A stretch of 64,000 nucleotides of DNA from Myxococcales bacterium (GCA_016712525.1 JADJQX010000007.1:1116001-1180000), one strand, 5' to 3'; positions 41,001-49,201 are shown, numbered from the stretch's first letter. Numbers and translations: made by a program. Notes: a model not told the origin generated them from the letters alone.

Positions 41001-43414
41001 TCGTGGAGGGCCGACATGCGCTCGAGGATGGTGATCTTCTGGCGGGGCGTCGCCGCCACCTGGATCTGGCGCTCCAAGACCTCGAGCAGCTCGCGGTAGC
41101 GGCCCGTGCGGTTGAAGATGCGATCGAGGCCCTTCAGCGCCGTCAGGTTCTGCGGGTCGATCGCGAGCACGGCCTCGAACCTGCGGGTCGCCTCGGCGAG
41201 ATCGGAGAGGTGATCCTCGTAGACCTCCGCGACCTTGCAGAGCGCCTCGGCCTTCTCGCGGCCACGGCGCGCCTCGGCTCGCTCGCCGAGGATCTTGACC
41301 AGCGTCTGGAAGTCTCCCGTGCGCTCCGCGATACGCGCGAGGGCGTCGCCGGCGCGCACGTGGCCCGGATCGTCGGAGAGGACGGACGAGAAGATGTCGC
41401 TCGCGCGCTTCGTGTCCGAGAGCTTCGACTCGAGCAGCTCGGCCGCCTCGACGCGCAGATCGCGAGCCTTCGGCGTTCCACCGGCGGCGTCGGCGCGGGA
41501 CAAAAGGAGATTCGAGAGCTCGGGCCACTGCTGGGCGCGGCGGTAAATCGTCGAGAGGCCCTCCGAGGCCGCCTCGTTCGACGGCTCGTGCGCGAGCACC
41601 TGCTGGAAGGCCAGGAGGGCGAGGTCGGCGCGCTGGAGCTTGTGCTCGTACCAACGCCCCGCGCGCACGAGGAGCGCGGCGCGGTCCGAGGCGGCGAGGT
41701 CGGGCTGCTTGATGGCCTCGGTCAGGGTGCCGAGCGCCTCGTTCCAGGCCGCGGCCTTGGAGCCCGCCAAACGTTCGATTTCGCTTGCGATTTCGTCGTC
41801 TTGTGGCGTCTCGCAGAGGGCCTGGGCGTAGGCGACGAGGGACTGATCGACGTCGTCGAGCTCGGTCGCGTAGAGGCGCCCGATCTCCGCCAAGGCGCGC
41901 GCACGGGCCGCGCCGGGGGGAGCGGTCTGGCTGCGCTCGAGCAGCATCTCGACGAGCTCCTCGTACTTGCCGAGGCTCTTGCGGACGGCCTCGAGGGCGT
42001 TGAAGGCGGTGTCGTCGGCCGGATCGAGCTCGAGGATCGTCACGTAGGCCGACTCGGCCTTCGCCTTGTCGTCGCCGTGATCGAACGCGCGCGCCGCGCG
42101 GAAGAGGATGGCCTTTTTGCCTTCCTTGGCCTCGTCGGTCTCGGAGCCGACCTTCTCGGCGGCCGCGACGAGCGCCTCGCCGACCTTGAGCGCGTCCGCC
42201 CCCTGGTCGATCGCCTGCTCGGCGGCCATGGCGGCGTCGGCGTCGGCCGGAGACTCGGCGAGCTTCGCCAAGAGCTCGTCGACCTTCTCGGGTGCGATCG
42301 GCGCCGCCGGGCGCACCGACATGCTGGCACGGCCGATGGTCTCGATCGACTCGAGGAGCGCCTGGGCGTCTTTCGGGCGGCGGGCCGGATCTTTGTGGAG
42401 GAGCGAGAGGACGAACGCGTCGACCTCTTTGGAAATCCAGCCACGCGGGGCCTTGGCGCTCGGGGGCTCGGGCTCCTTGGCGAGGTGCGCGAACGCCGCG
42501 TCGGCGAGCGTCTCCGAGGGGAACACGGGCTTGCCCGAGACGAGCTCGTAGAGGAGCGCGCCGAACGCGTAGACGTCGGCCTTCGCGTCGGCGACCTTGC
42601 CCCGCACGATCTCGGGGGCGATGGTGCGCGGCGAGCCGATGACGGCGAGCTGCTTGCCGTTCGTGCCCGCGCCGCGGTGACGGAGGCGGTCGGTGCCGAA
42701 GTCGATGAGGACGGGTGGGCCCTTCTGCGCGAGGAGCACGTTCTCCATCTTGAGATCGCCGTGCGCGAGCTGCGCTTTGTGCATGGCGGCGAGCGGCTCC
42801 AAAATGCCGCGGAGGAGCGGCTTCAGCTCGCCCACGTGCGACGCGCCCGTGCGCGCGAAGCGCTGCGACAGCGGCCCACCTTCGACGTGTTTGTACGCCA
42901 CGAAATAGAGGCCATCGCCGAGCTCACCGGCCTCGAGCCCCTCGGGGAGCCCCGGGTGCGAGAGCGCCGCGACGAGGCGGTTCGCCGTGAGGAAGCGGTG
43001 GACGGCGCGGCGGTCGCGCGCGGCCTCCCGGCGGAGGATCTTGAGCGCGTACGGCTCGCCGCCCTTCAAGGCCACGTAGACCGTCGACATGTCGCTCTCG
43101 CCGAGCTTCTTCTGGATGGTGAGCTCGCCCACCTGGCGACCGGGAGCGAAGTCGTCGTGGCCGAGCAGGGCGGCGATGTCGAAGATGCGCGGGTCGACCT
43201 CGCGTTTTTGCACGCGGAGCACGTCGACGAGGGCCTCGATGCGCTCGCCGTCGACGCAGCGCTCGGTGAGGGCGCGGGCGAACGAGCCTTTGGCCGACGT
43301 GCCACCGACGTCCACCGGATCGAGCCCCAGGAGCCTCTCGCTCATGCTGGTCATTTCTTCGAGCGTGAAAAGTCGCTCGAGCTCGCCACGGAGGATGTCA
43401 ATCGTCGGGTTCAT
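38036..43414 (-). CDS. Giant Ser/Thr kinase with long tetratricopeptide array
   Basis: The 1792-residue product has a short helical N-terminus, then a kinase-like domain (about 95-365) with Lys125, catalytic loop AHGDLKMENVLL (HGD at 218-220, Arg of HRD replaced by Gly) and DFG (238-240). The glycine loop is degenerate (LGESDMSTVYV). The remaining roughly 1400 residues are TPR-type repeats (e.g. KWEKVVAIYEKHG, RTGRYRELLEVLERQI) forming a long superhelix for protein binding. There is no signal peptide or membrane helix, so it is cytoplasmic. It is followed, with a 4-bp ATGA overlap, by an amino-acid permease. Non-RD kinase and weak glycine loop mean that activity may be low or that it works as a scaffold. 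A similarly long antisense frame exists on the plus strand but is a shadow. Confidence 0.85.
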   Translation of the reverse strand: MNPTIDILRGELERLFTLEEMTSMSERLLGLDPVDVGGTSAKGSFARALTERCVDGERIEALVDVLRVQKREVDPRIFDIAALLGHDDFAPGRQVGELTIQKKLGESDMSTVYVALKGGEPYALKILRREAARDRRAVHRFLTANRLVAALSHPGLPEGLEAGELGDGLYFVAYKHVEGGPLSQRFARTGASHVGELKPLLRGILEPLAAMHKAQLAHGDLKMENVLLAQKGPPVLIDFGTDRLRHRGAGTNGKQLAVIGSPRTIAPEIVRGKVADAKADVYAFGALLYELVSGKPVFPSETLADAAFAHLAKEPEPPSAKAPRGWISKEVDAFVLSLLHKDPARRPKDAQALLESIETIGRASMSVRPAAPIAPEKVDELLAKLAESPADADAAMAAEQAIDQGADALKVGEALVAAAEKVGSETDEAKEGKKAILFRAARAFDHGDDKAKAESAYVTILELDPADDTAFNALEAVRKSLGKYEELVEMLLERSQTAPPGAARARALAEIGRLYATELDDVDQSLVAYAQALCETPQDDEIASEIERLAGSKAAAWNEALGTLTEAIKQPDLAASDRAALLVRAGRWYEHKLQRADLALLAFQQVLAHEPSNEAASEGLSTIYRRAQQWPELSNLLLSRADAAGGTPKARDLRVEAAELLESKLSDTKRASDIFSSVLSDDPGHVRAGDALARIAERTGDFQTLVKILGERAEARRGREKAEALCKVAEVYEDHLSDLAEATRRFEAVLAIDPQNLTALKGLDRIFNRTGRYRELLEVLERQIQVAATPRQKITILERMSALHDEEFLDHAKAAECLEDILVIDGSNDAALTALARHYRALDKWEKVVAIYEKHGQVTTEDSRKVELLVAKARTLAEHVGSPERATKAYEQALALRPDHAGALEALAQLRELSGDAHAALSAIEALALKAETPEQKADLWMRAARLLEARGDKDGAIERTKLALEANPKDAAASSALRKAYAERGDAQAVVALVEKELTHAEGNLAKARLHAELAKVWKAEGANDKAEQAAKRATDLDASNADALLVLGDLAFEDGRMLEASKLYESLVTRTQVLAKDDAVRVLVRFIEAFGKTNRPSMPSIPPLSETGSVSSIKSVAPPSMTNPRMLAAIEALKEQAQGNVEALSRAASALFDFGDPQSAYRMHEDLIQKYGAKLVGTDKAEALYHLGESARRSGDLAAAEKPLKEAADIDPSNPRPFRALAKVYDALERWADAVAVRKRRVEIATGTERFELLLEMGDIQFQKLQDRAGAQKNYVSALEEKPDDRKLLTKLMQLYSEEQNWAKLIDVVTRLADFVDDPKQRAKYMHTAATIAGRQMKSVDQAIGFYEKALSFDPGIAKAVDELLELYREKGDHTKVERMLKQQIEGAKTAGDRAAIVKILDQLGELYEKHLKEPELAIDAYEAAQAFDADEKGRQEKLAELYASDPAQYLDKAVRAQAQILRKNPYRVESYKLLRKLFTDAKRPDPAWCLCQALAVLKLAEPDEERFYKKHRAENAAAAQAALGEDEWAKLAHPELDPLVTRIFALIQPTIIRTRTQSLEEQGFDPRYAIDTSLHPYPVSQTLYYVQGVLGLTPPQVFQNPNDPGTLGFVHAHTPAVVLGRGAFELNAPTQVLAFLAGRHLASFRQGFYVRHLVPTGTGLKAWLFAAIKLVVPQFPVAGELAGQVDEALQAMTQDFQGQARDVLASVVTKLLQAGGALDLKRWVASIDYTADRAGFLLAHDLQVTTEAMRTHEDGSSVPVKERMKELVLFSTSEDYFALRQKLSIAIDS

Positions 43415-43712
43415 GAGGCTCCTTGCCCAGCGCGTGTCGCGCGGTGAGGTTCGTCAGAGGCGCGCCTATGCGCGGGGCGCGGAGCTTATCTAAGAATAGT
43501 TCCGCCGTGGGAGTGAAATTCCACGAGAATCTCGGAACGTTCTTGACGCACACGCCCACGCTTTTCGCGGCCGTGACCGCGGCCGACGCGGCCCGGCTCG
43601 CGCCACGAACGCCACGACCGGAGGCACGATGGAGCTCGAACGACGCGGGCCTCGGGACCGGGCCGTTCCCCCCGAGCTCTGCCACACTCACCTCCGCGCG
43701 GAAGCAAGGCGG
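43415..43712. other. Upstream region of the giant kinase gene
   Basis: This 298-bp region lies between the kinase start and the end of a minus-strand lipoprotein gene. It has an AT-rich patch at about 43488-43530 with TATTCT on the minus strand as a possible -10, but no good -35 partner. Both strands have open frames with shadow composition and no recognisable protein. I see no RNA gene. Confidence 0.4.
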
Positions 43713-44156
43713 CTACTGGCCGGGCAGCTTCGGGAGGCACGCCGCGCCGAGCGGACCCTTCACACACGAGAACGAGGGCTGGCAGTCGACGTCGGTCGCG
43801 CACGGGAAGGCGCACTTTCCGTACTGCACGTTGCACCGGTGCGTCATGCAGGGCGAGTCGTTCGTGCACGCGAGGGCTTGCGGGCCGGGCACGGCCATCG
43901 CCTGGGCCGGCTGGCCGGGGGCCGTCGTCGGTTGGGCGGGGTAGCCGGGTTGAGCGGGATAGCCGGGCTGGGCGGGGTAGCCGGGCTGCGGACCCGCGGG
44001 AGGCGGCCCTCCGGGATAACCGGGTTGGGGCCCTCCGAAACCCGCCTGCGCGCTCGCCGAGACCGGGGCGTTCGGGGGCACGTCGTCTTTTTTACAGGCC
44101 GTGGCGAGCACGGGGAAAACGACCACGGCGAGGACCACGGCAGAAGCTCGATTCAT
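43713..44156 (-). CDS. Small lipoprotein with PGYPAQ repeats and Cys-rich tail
   Basis: ATG at 44156 gives 147 residues; the upstream frame is a shadow. Lipobox ATAC (Cys21) follows a hydrophobic signal. Then comes a Gly/Pro/Gln-rich segment with three or more PGYPAQP repeats (about 48-75). The Cys-rich C-terminal domain has about eight Cys (CTNDSPCMTHRCNVQYGKCAFPC ... CVKGPLGAACLP), similar in style to Cys-rich envelope domains of myxobacterial lipoproteins. It is divergent from the next lipoprotein gene (44313). Function is unknown; a surface disulfide-knot domain on a flexible stalk is the structural picture. Confidence 0.7.
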   Translation of the reverse strand: MNRASAVVLAVVVFPVLATACKKDDVPPNAPVSASAQAGFGGPQPGYPGGPPPAGPQPGYPAQPGYPAQPGYPAQPTTAPGQPAQAMAVPGPQALACTNDSPCMTHRCNVQYGKCAFPCATDVDCQPSFSCVKGPLGAACLPKLPGQ

Positions 44157-44312
44157 GGGATCTCCTCGAAAAGCGCCCTCATCGTATCCCTTTCGGGGCG
44201 AGGAGGAGGGGCGATTCACGGCCATTCGGCACGTCGTGCTCGAGAACGGCGCGGAGGCAGTGTCCTTACGCCCCTCGGCGGCATGCGCCCGATTCGGTGA
44301 TATGCCGACCCC

Positions 44313-45017
44313 GTGAGATCGATCGTTCGGGCAGCGTTCCTCCTTCTGGTCGTGGCGTCCCTCGGGTGCTCCCGGGCCGAGCCTCCGGGGCCTGCGCTGG
44401 AAGGAGCGAGCCCCTCGGCCACCCCACCACCGCTCCCCGTCGGCCTCGGCGGCGCGATCCCCCTCGTCCCGTCCGCGCCAGCCCCCGCTCCTTCGGGCGC
44501 TCCGAGCGGCGCCGACGCGGCGGCCTCGGCGTCCCCCGCCCCGGCTTCTCCCGACGATCCGGGCGCTCTCCCCCAGACTCGCGACAAGCCCAAGGCCGAG
44601 GGCCCCGCGTTCGAGGCTCGCGCCGCGGCCCTGTGGGACGCCATCGTGAACGACGCGCCGGAGCGTGCGCTCCCCTTCTTTTTCCCGGTGAAGGCCTACG
44701 AGCAGGTCAAGGCCATCCCGAGGCCCGAGTCCGACTGGAAGCACCGCCTCGTCTCGGCGTACTCCCGCGACATCCACGCCCTCCACAAGAAGCTCGGGGA
44801 CGACGCCAAGGACGCCAAGCTCGTGCGCCTCGATGTGCCGAGCGGCGGGGGGCGCTGGGTAGAGCCCGACGAAGAGACCAACAAGCTCGGCTACTACCGC
44901 GTGTACGGGAGCCGCCTCCGGTACGAGGTCGACGGCAAGGAGCGCAGCTTCGAGGTAAAGTCCCTCATCTCGTGGCGCGGCGAGTGGTACGTGGTGCACC
45001 TCTCGGGTTTCAAGTGA
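44313..45017 (+). CDS. Lipoprotein with unknown C-terminal domain
   Basis: The gene starts with GTG at 44313. The 234-residue product has lipobox SLGC (Cys19), an Ala/Pro/Ser-rich linker (about 25-90), and a C-terminal domain of about 140 residues. That domain reads WDAIVNDAPERALPFFFPVKAYEQVKAI ... LISWRGEWYVVHLSGFK, an alpha-plus-beta pattern reminiscent of NTF2-like folds. No catalytic residues are evident. It is followed 90 bp later by the GH5-like gene in the same direction and is divergent from the Cys-rich lipoprotein. The family is not recognised. Confidence 0.65.
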   Translation: MRSIVRAAFLLLVVASLGCSRAEPPGPALEGASPSATPPPLPVGLGGAIPLVPSAPAPAPSGAPSGADAAASASPAPASPDDPGALPQTRDKPKAEGPAFEARAAALWDAIVNDAPERALPFFFPVKAYEQVKAIPRPESDWKHRLVSAYSRDIHALHKKLGDDAKDAKLVRLDVPSGGGRWVEPDEETNKLGYYRVYGSRLRYEVDGKERSFEVKSLISWRGEWYVVHLSGFK

Positions 45018-45107
45018 GCTTCGGCGCCGCTGCACGTATCATGCGAGAGACTGGCTCGTAAGCGCCTAGAATATCGAGACATTTCGGCCAACACTGGAGG
45101 AGCGAGC

Positions 45108-46595
45108 ATGCGTCGAGGGGGACGGGAACGGATGCGGGGGCTCGGGATCGTGGCCGCTGTCGTCGGCGCGCTCGGGATCGCCTGTGGGGGCACCGACGGC
45201 ACCGGAGAGCCTCCGACGGCGCCCGCGTGCCGGGGCGACGCCTTCGAGGGGGCGCCTCTCTCGATCCGGTGCGGGGCCTTCGTCGACGCGGAGGGCCGCG
45301 AGGTCCGGCTCTTCGGGGTGAACGCTCGGGTGGCAGGGCTCTTCGACGTCACCTTCGACGACGGGCGCACGGCGCTCGAGCCGATCCCGGACTTCACCGC
45401 GGCCGACGCCACCAACATCCGCTCGATGGGCTTCAACGCGCTCCGTCTGCCGCTGAACTGGTCGGGGCTCGAGCCTACCGAATCGGGAGGCTTCTCGAAG
45501 GCGTACCTCGCCCGCACCGCCGAGGTGGTCGAGCTCGCGAAGGCCGCGGGGCTGTACGTCCTGCTCGACATGCACCAAGACGCGTACTCGAAGGAGATCG
45601 GCGAGGATGGCGCGCCCTACTGGGCGATCGTCCCTCCCCCGCCCGAGAGGCTCGGGGGCCCGCTCGTCGACCTCGAAGCGCGTCGGCTCTCGAAGCCCGT
45701 CGCGGCCGCGTTCGAGACGTTCTTCGGGAGCACGTCCGAGGGGGTGCGCCTCCGGGCCCGCTTCGCGAAGGCCACGGCCGAGGTCGCGCGCGCCTTCGCC
45801 GACGACCCCGCCGTCGTGGGCATCGAGGCCTTCAACGAGCCCCTCGGCACCGACGGGGCCATCGAGGCCTTCCACCGCGAGATCGTTTCCGCGGTGCACG
45901 CCGTGGCGCCGAAAAAGCTCGTCTTTTTCGAGCCTTCGGCCCTCCGCAACCTGACCGATCGCGCCTCCATCCCGACGCGCCCGCTCGGCCCTGGGACCGT
46001 GTACGCGCCCCACGTGTACACGCTCGCGTTCACCGGCACCGAGGCCTCGGTCGCCGCCATGACCCGCGAGACGCTGCGGCCCTCGAACGAGAACGCCGCC
46101 CTCGAAGCCGAGGCGTGGGGCACGCCGCTCGTCGTCGGCGAGTTCGGATTTTCGCCGAAATCCCCGAGATTTTCGGACTACGTCGCCTACCAGAGCGAGC
46201 TCCAGGACGAGCTCCACGCGAGCTCCTTTTTCTGGCTCTGGAAAGAAGACAGCCAGGGCGCGTGGGGGTTCTTCGACCGCAAGGACGGTACCTGGGCCGA
46301 GCGCCCCGACGTCGTCGCCGCGATGACTCGGATGAGGCTCGAGCGGGTCGCGGGCAGGCTCGAGCGCGTGGTGTACGATAAGATCTCGGAAACACTCACC
46401 TTCTCGTTCTTCGGGATCGAGGGCGCTTCGGGGGAGCGTCTCCGGAGCCGCGTCGGCACGGGGAGGCTCCGCGGCGAGCTGTCGGTCACGTGCGACGGGA
46501 AGGGCCTCGCGGCCGAGGGCACGGGCCCCATCGCCATCCCGTGCGGGGGGGCAGGTCGGCACGAGGTGGTCGTCCGCAGGCTCGGGGCGCGCTGA
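45108..46595 (+). CDS. GH5 family glycosidase, endoglycoceramidase-like lipoprotein
   Basis: The 495-residue product starts at 45108 (an internal ATG at 45132 is possible) and has lipobox GIAC (Cys26). The TIM barrel carries the GH5 landmarks: LRLPLNWSGLEP, LLDMHQDAYSKEIGEDGAPYW (about 147-167), the acid/base Glu in GIEAFNEPLG (about 246), and the nucleophile Glu in VVGEFGFSP (about 346). The DMHQDAYS and DGAP.W wording is that of endoglycoceramidase-type GH5 enzymes. These release the sugar chain from glycosphingolipids. A C-terminal beta-sandwich-like domain follows. It would act at the outer membrane, possibly on lipids of prey or eukaryotic cells. Other beta-glycosidase activity is the alternative. 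Its stop is one base from the convergent kinase's stop. Confidence 0.8.
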   Translation: MRRGGRERMRGLGIVAAVVGALGIACGGTDGTGEPPTAPACRGDAFEGAPLSIRCGAFVDAEGREVRLFGVNARVAGLFDVTFDDGRTALEPIPDFTAADATNIRSMGFNALRLPLNWSGLEPTESGGFSKAYLARTAEVVELAKAAGLYVLLDMHQDAYSKEIGEDGAPYWAIVPPPPERLGGPLVDLEARRLSKPVAAAFETFFGSTSEGVRLRARFAKATAEVARAFADDPAVVGIEAFNEPLGTDGAIEAFHREIVSAVHAVAPKKLVFFEPSALRNLTDRASIPTRPLGPGTVYAPHVYTLAFTGTEASVAAMTRETLRPSNENAALEAEAWGTPLVVGEFGFSPKSPRFSDYVAYQSELQDELHASSFFWLWKEDSQGAWGFFDRKDGTWAERPDVVAAMTRMRLERVAGRLERVVYDKISETLTFSFFGIEGASGERLRSRVGTGRLRGELSVTCDGKGLAAEGTGPIAIPCGGAGRHEVVVRRLGAR

Positions 46596-46596
46596 G

Positions 46597-48591
46597 CTAC
46601 GGGATCGGCGTGATCGTGCACCCGAGCGTGAAGTGGTCGGCCGTGACCGTGACGAACGGGCTCATGCTGACAGCGTTCGTGACGCAGTAGTCGAGGCCAT
46701 CGCAGTATCGCTGGGAGATCGACTGCGCGACGGCCTTCTTGGTGCCCGGTTGGATGGCCACGGAGTACTCGCGACGCGGGTTTCCCGGATTGGCGAGCAG
46801 GCAGTTGGCCGCGTCGACCCGGCAGTTTCGAACGCGGGCGTTGACGCTCGCGACCCCGGGATCCGCGCCATGTACGGGCATCCCCTTCTGGACGACCGCG
46901 CACGTGGTGATGGCCTCACGAATGCGGGATCCGGCATCGGGGGCCTGTGGAGGGGCGGAGGCGTCGACCGCACCGGTCGAACCCGGGCCCTTCCCCCGAG
47001 GGGCATTCGGCGCGGACGCGCTCGCCTGCGCGGATGGAGCCGACGGGACCGGAGGCTCGGGGGGAGCGCTCACGACGAGTGCCGGGGCCGAAGGGGGAGC
47101 CGAGGGCGCTGCCCCCTCGGCCGTCGGTGCGGAGCTCGTGGCGTGGCGAAGCGCGAGGGTCCCCACGACGGCGGCCACGAGCCCGAGCCCGACGACGACC
47201 GCGATCACGATCGGGACAACGGAACGTGGTCGCCCCGCAGCGGATGGCGTCGGTGCAACTCCTGAGAACCCCTGCGAAAAACCCGCCTGTGACCCCTGCG
47301 CGAACCCGGGCTGCGACCCTTGCGCAAACCCGGGCTGCGACCCTTGGGCCAACCCAGGCTGCGACCCTTGCGCGAACCCAGGCTGCGACCCTTGCGCAAA
47401 CCCAGGCTGCGACCCTTGCGCAAACCCTGGCTGCGACCCCTGCGCGAACCCAGGCTGCGACCCTTGCGCGAACCCGGGCTGCGACCCTTGCGCAAACCCA
47501 GGCTGCGACCCTTGCGCAAACCCAGGCTGCGACCCTTGCGCGAACCCAGGCTGCGACCCTTGCGCAAACCCAGGCTGCGACCCTTGCGCGAACCCAGGCT
47601 GCGACCCTTGGGCGAACCCGGGCTGCGACCCTTGCGCGAACCCAGGCTGCGACCCTTGCGCAAACCCAGATTGCGACCCTTGGGCGAACTCGGGCTGTGC
47701 GGCAGGGACCGCAGGGATCGCGCCTGTGACCGGGGCGGACGGACGCGCCCAGGGGGCGAGCGCGCGGCGCATGTCGTCGGCGGTCGCGAACCTCTCCTCG
47801 GGGAGCTTGGCCATCGCCCGTGCGACGACCGCGGCGAGCCCCGGATCGAGGCCGGGCACGCGGACCTCGAGGGGGACGACCGGAGCCTCGACCCGCGCCA
47901 TGAACTCGCCCACGTCGCGCGCGTCGACCGGGAGCGCCCCCGAGAGCGCGTGGTAGAGCGTCGCGCCCACCGCGTAGACGTCGGCGCGGCGATCGACGGG
48001 GCGACCGAAAGCCTGCTCCGGAGGCATGTACGCGGGCGAGCCCACCATCGCCCCGACCCGGGTGAGCGGAGCCTCGTCGACGAGCTTCGCGATGCCGAAA
48101 TCGAGCACCTTGACCACGTCGCCGACCATCGGCATCGGCGTCAGGAAGAGGTTGTCGGGCTTGACGTCCCTGTGGACGATCCCGGCCTCGTGGGCCGCAT
48201 GGAGCGCCGCGAGCGCCTGCGACGCGACGAACGCGGCGCGCGTGGGCGCGACCCTGCCCTCCCGCGTGATCACCTCCCCGAGGGAGACCCCGGCGAGGCG
48301 CTCCATGACGAGGAAAGGAGGCTCGCCGGGCAGCCACTGGAAGTCTGTAATCTGCACGATGTTCGGGTGCCCGAGGGACGCGGCCGTCCGGGCCTCGCGC
48401 TGGAACCGCGTGAGCTGGTCCTCGCGCAGGGTGCCCGTCATGGCCGCGTGAAGCACCTTGATCGCGACCGCGCGCCCGATGGCCTCTTGGGTAGCCTCGT
48501 AGACGGACCCCATGGCGCCCTGCCCGAGCAAACGCCCGAGCCGATAGGCCCCGCCCCCGAGCGATTTCCCGCTCAACGCCCCTGACATCAC
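46597..48591 (-). CDS. Transmembrane Ser/Thr kinase with 17-copy octapeptide repeat linker
   Basis: The 664-residue product has an active-looking kinase domain (about 16-280): GQGAMGSVYEA, Lys45, HRDVKPDN (140-147), DFG (164-166), and SPAYMPPEQ. A repeat linker follows, 17 units of 8 residues (consensus QGSQPGFA; about 300-435). One transmembrane helix comes next (VVPIVIAVVVGLGLVAAVVGTLAL), then a Pro/Ser/Ala-rich part. The C-terminal periplasmic domain (about 560-664) has about five Cys (CAVVQKGMPV ... RNCRVDAANCLLANPG ... YCDGLDYCV). The linker is encoded by a 24-bp tandem repeat. It is likely a receptor kinase sensing an envelope signal through the Cys-rich domain. It is convergent with the GH5 gene. 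Confidence 0.88.
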   Translation of the reverse strand: MMSGALSGKSLGGGAYRLGRLLGQGAMGSVYEATQEAIGRAVAIKVLHAAMTGTLREDQLTRFQREARTAASLGHPNIVQITDFQWLPGEPPFLVMERLAGVSLGEVITREGRVAPTRAAFVASQALAALHAAHEAGIVHRDVKPDNLFLTPMPMVGDVVKVLDFGIAKLVDEAPLTRVGAMVGSPAYMPPEQAFGRPVDRRADVYAVGATLYHALSGALPVDARDVGEFMARVEAPVVPLEVRVPGLDPGLAAVVARAMAKLPEERFATADDMRRALAPWARPSAPVTGAIPAVPAAQPEFAQGSQSGFAQGSQPGFAQGSQPGFAQGSQPGFAQGSQPGFAQGSQPGFAQGSQPGFAQGSQPGFAQGSQPGFAQGSQPGFAQGSQPGFAQGSQPGFAQGSQPGFAQGSQPGLAQGSQPGFAQGSQPGFAQGSQAGFSQGFSGVAPTPSAAGRPRSVVPIVIAVVVGLGLVAAVVGTLALRHATSSAPTAEGAAPSAPPSAPALVVSAPPEPPVPSAPSAQASASAPNAPRGKGPGSTGAVDASAPPQAPDAGSRIREAITTCAVVQKGMPVHGADPGVASVNARVRNCRVDAANCLLANPGNPRREYSVAIQPGTKKAVAQSISQRYCDGLDYCVTNAVSMSPFVTVTADHFTLGCTITPIP
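47291..47698. repeat. 24-bp tandem repeat, 17 copies, inside kinase gene
   Basis: Units start at 47291 and every 24 bp to 47675, all in frame with the kinase and encoding QGSQPGFA with few changes (e.g. one PGLA, one QAG, one QSG). Because the period is a multiple of three, copy-number change would lengthen or shorten the linker without a frameshift. Differences between units are nearly all single-base, which points to recent expansion. It is not a CRISPR: there are no spacers. Confidence 0.95.
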
Positions 48592-48702
48592 CCTCGACGC
48601 TACACGCGTTGCTCGAGAGGAGCTATCCGGCGGAGCTTTGCCGTGGTCCGAATCGGGCCTTTACACGAGCGGCGAGGTCCGCTATGACCCGGCCTCGTTT
48701 CT

Positions 48703-48778
48703 GGGCTGGTAGCTCAGTCGGTAGAGCTGCGGACTTTTAATCCGTAGGTCCCGGGTTCGAGTCCCGGCCGGCCCACCA
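48703..48778 (+). tRNA. tRNA-Lys (anticodon UUU)
   Basis: Acceptor GGGCTGG (48703-48709) pairs with CCGGCCC (48768-48774), discriminator A and encoded CCA (48776-48778). The D arm has AGCTCAGTCGGTAGAGCT, the anticodon stem-loop is GCGGA-CTTTTAA-TCCGT with anticodon TTT, and the T arm is CCGGGTTCGAGTCCCGG. It decodes AAA/AAG. Unlike the tRNA-Glu and tRNA-Gln above, the CCA end is encoded. A 43-bp tandem repeat lies about 150 bp downstream. Confidence 0.97.
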
Positions 48779-49201
48779 AGTTTCCTCTCGCAGCGCCCTC
48801 CAAGGGGCACGCGGCGCTGTGAGGAGCGCCCTGTGAGGCTTCGCGAGCGCCTTTCGCGGTCCTTCGACCTCTGACCGCGTCGGCGGCGGCGCGCGTGGCC
48901 CAGTGTCCGTCGTCGAAGACGTCGGATCGCGCGTCGTTTGGCCCTCCAGAAGGCCTTGCACGACCACCTCCGCGCGTCGTTTGGCCCTCCAGAAGGCCTT
49001 GCACGACCACCTCCGCGCGTCGTTTGGCCCTCCAGAAGGCCTTGCACGACCACCTCCGCGCGTCGTTTGGCCCTCCAGAAGGCCTTGCACGACCACGATC
49101 CGGCGCGATCGGCCCCAGCTCGCCCGGATAGCGCGACCGCGTTCGCTCGACGCACGTCGCGCGTTTGCGCCCTCCCCGCGCCTTGCTACCGTCCGCCGTC
49201 G
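48779..49201. other. Non-coding region between tRNA-Lys and halogenase gene
   Basis: This 423-bp region starts at the tRNA 3' end and holds the 43-bp tandem repeat (48931-49096). Frames on both strands are open through the repeat because the unit lacks stops, but they show no recognisable protein. The last 100 bp before the halogenase-like ATG must hold its promoter; none is clear. Confidence 0.5.
48931..49096. repeat. 43-bp tandem repeat, four copies
   Basis: Copies start at 48931, 48974, 49017 and 49060; the last is partial (37 bp). The units are virtually identical and each contains GGCCCTCCAGAAGGCC, an inverted GGCC pair, followed by TTGCACGACCACC. There are no spacers, so it is a minisatellite and not a CRISPR. 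The high identity suggests recent amplification. It could bind a protein or mark a recombination-prone site next to the tRNA. Confidence 0.95.

Noticed and set aside
38024..43447. Plus-strand open frame of 1807 codons
   Set aside because: It is the exact antisense of the 1792-residue kinase-TPR gene; its residue composition (Arg/Glu/Leu/Val repeats) is the mirror of GC-rich coding DNA and no domain is recognisable.
47291..47698. 24-bp repeats as a CRISPR array
   Set aside because: Repeats are directly adjacent without spacers and encode an in-frame octapeptide; no cas genes are near.
48931..49096. 43-bp repeats as a CRISPR array
   Set aside because: Units are tandem with no spacers and no cas genes are in the window.
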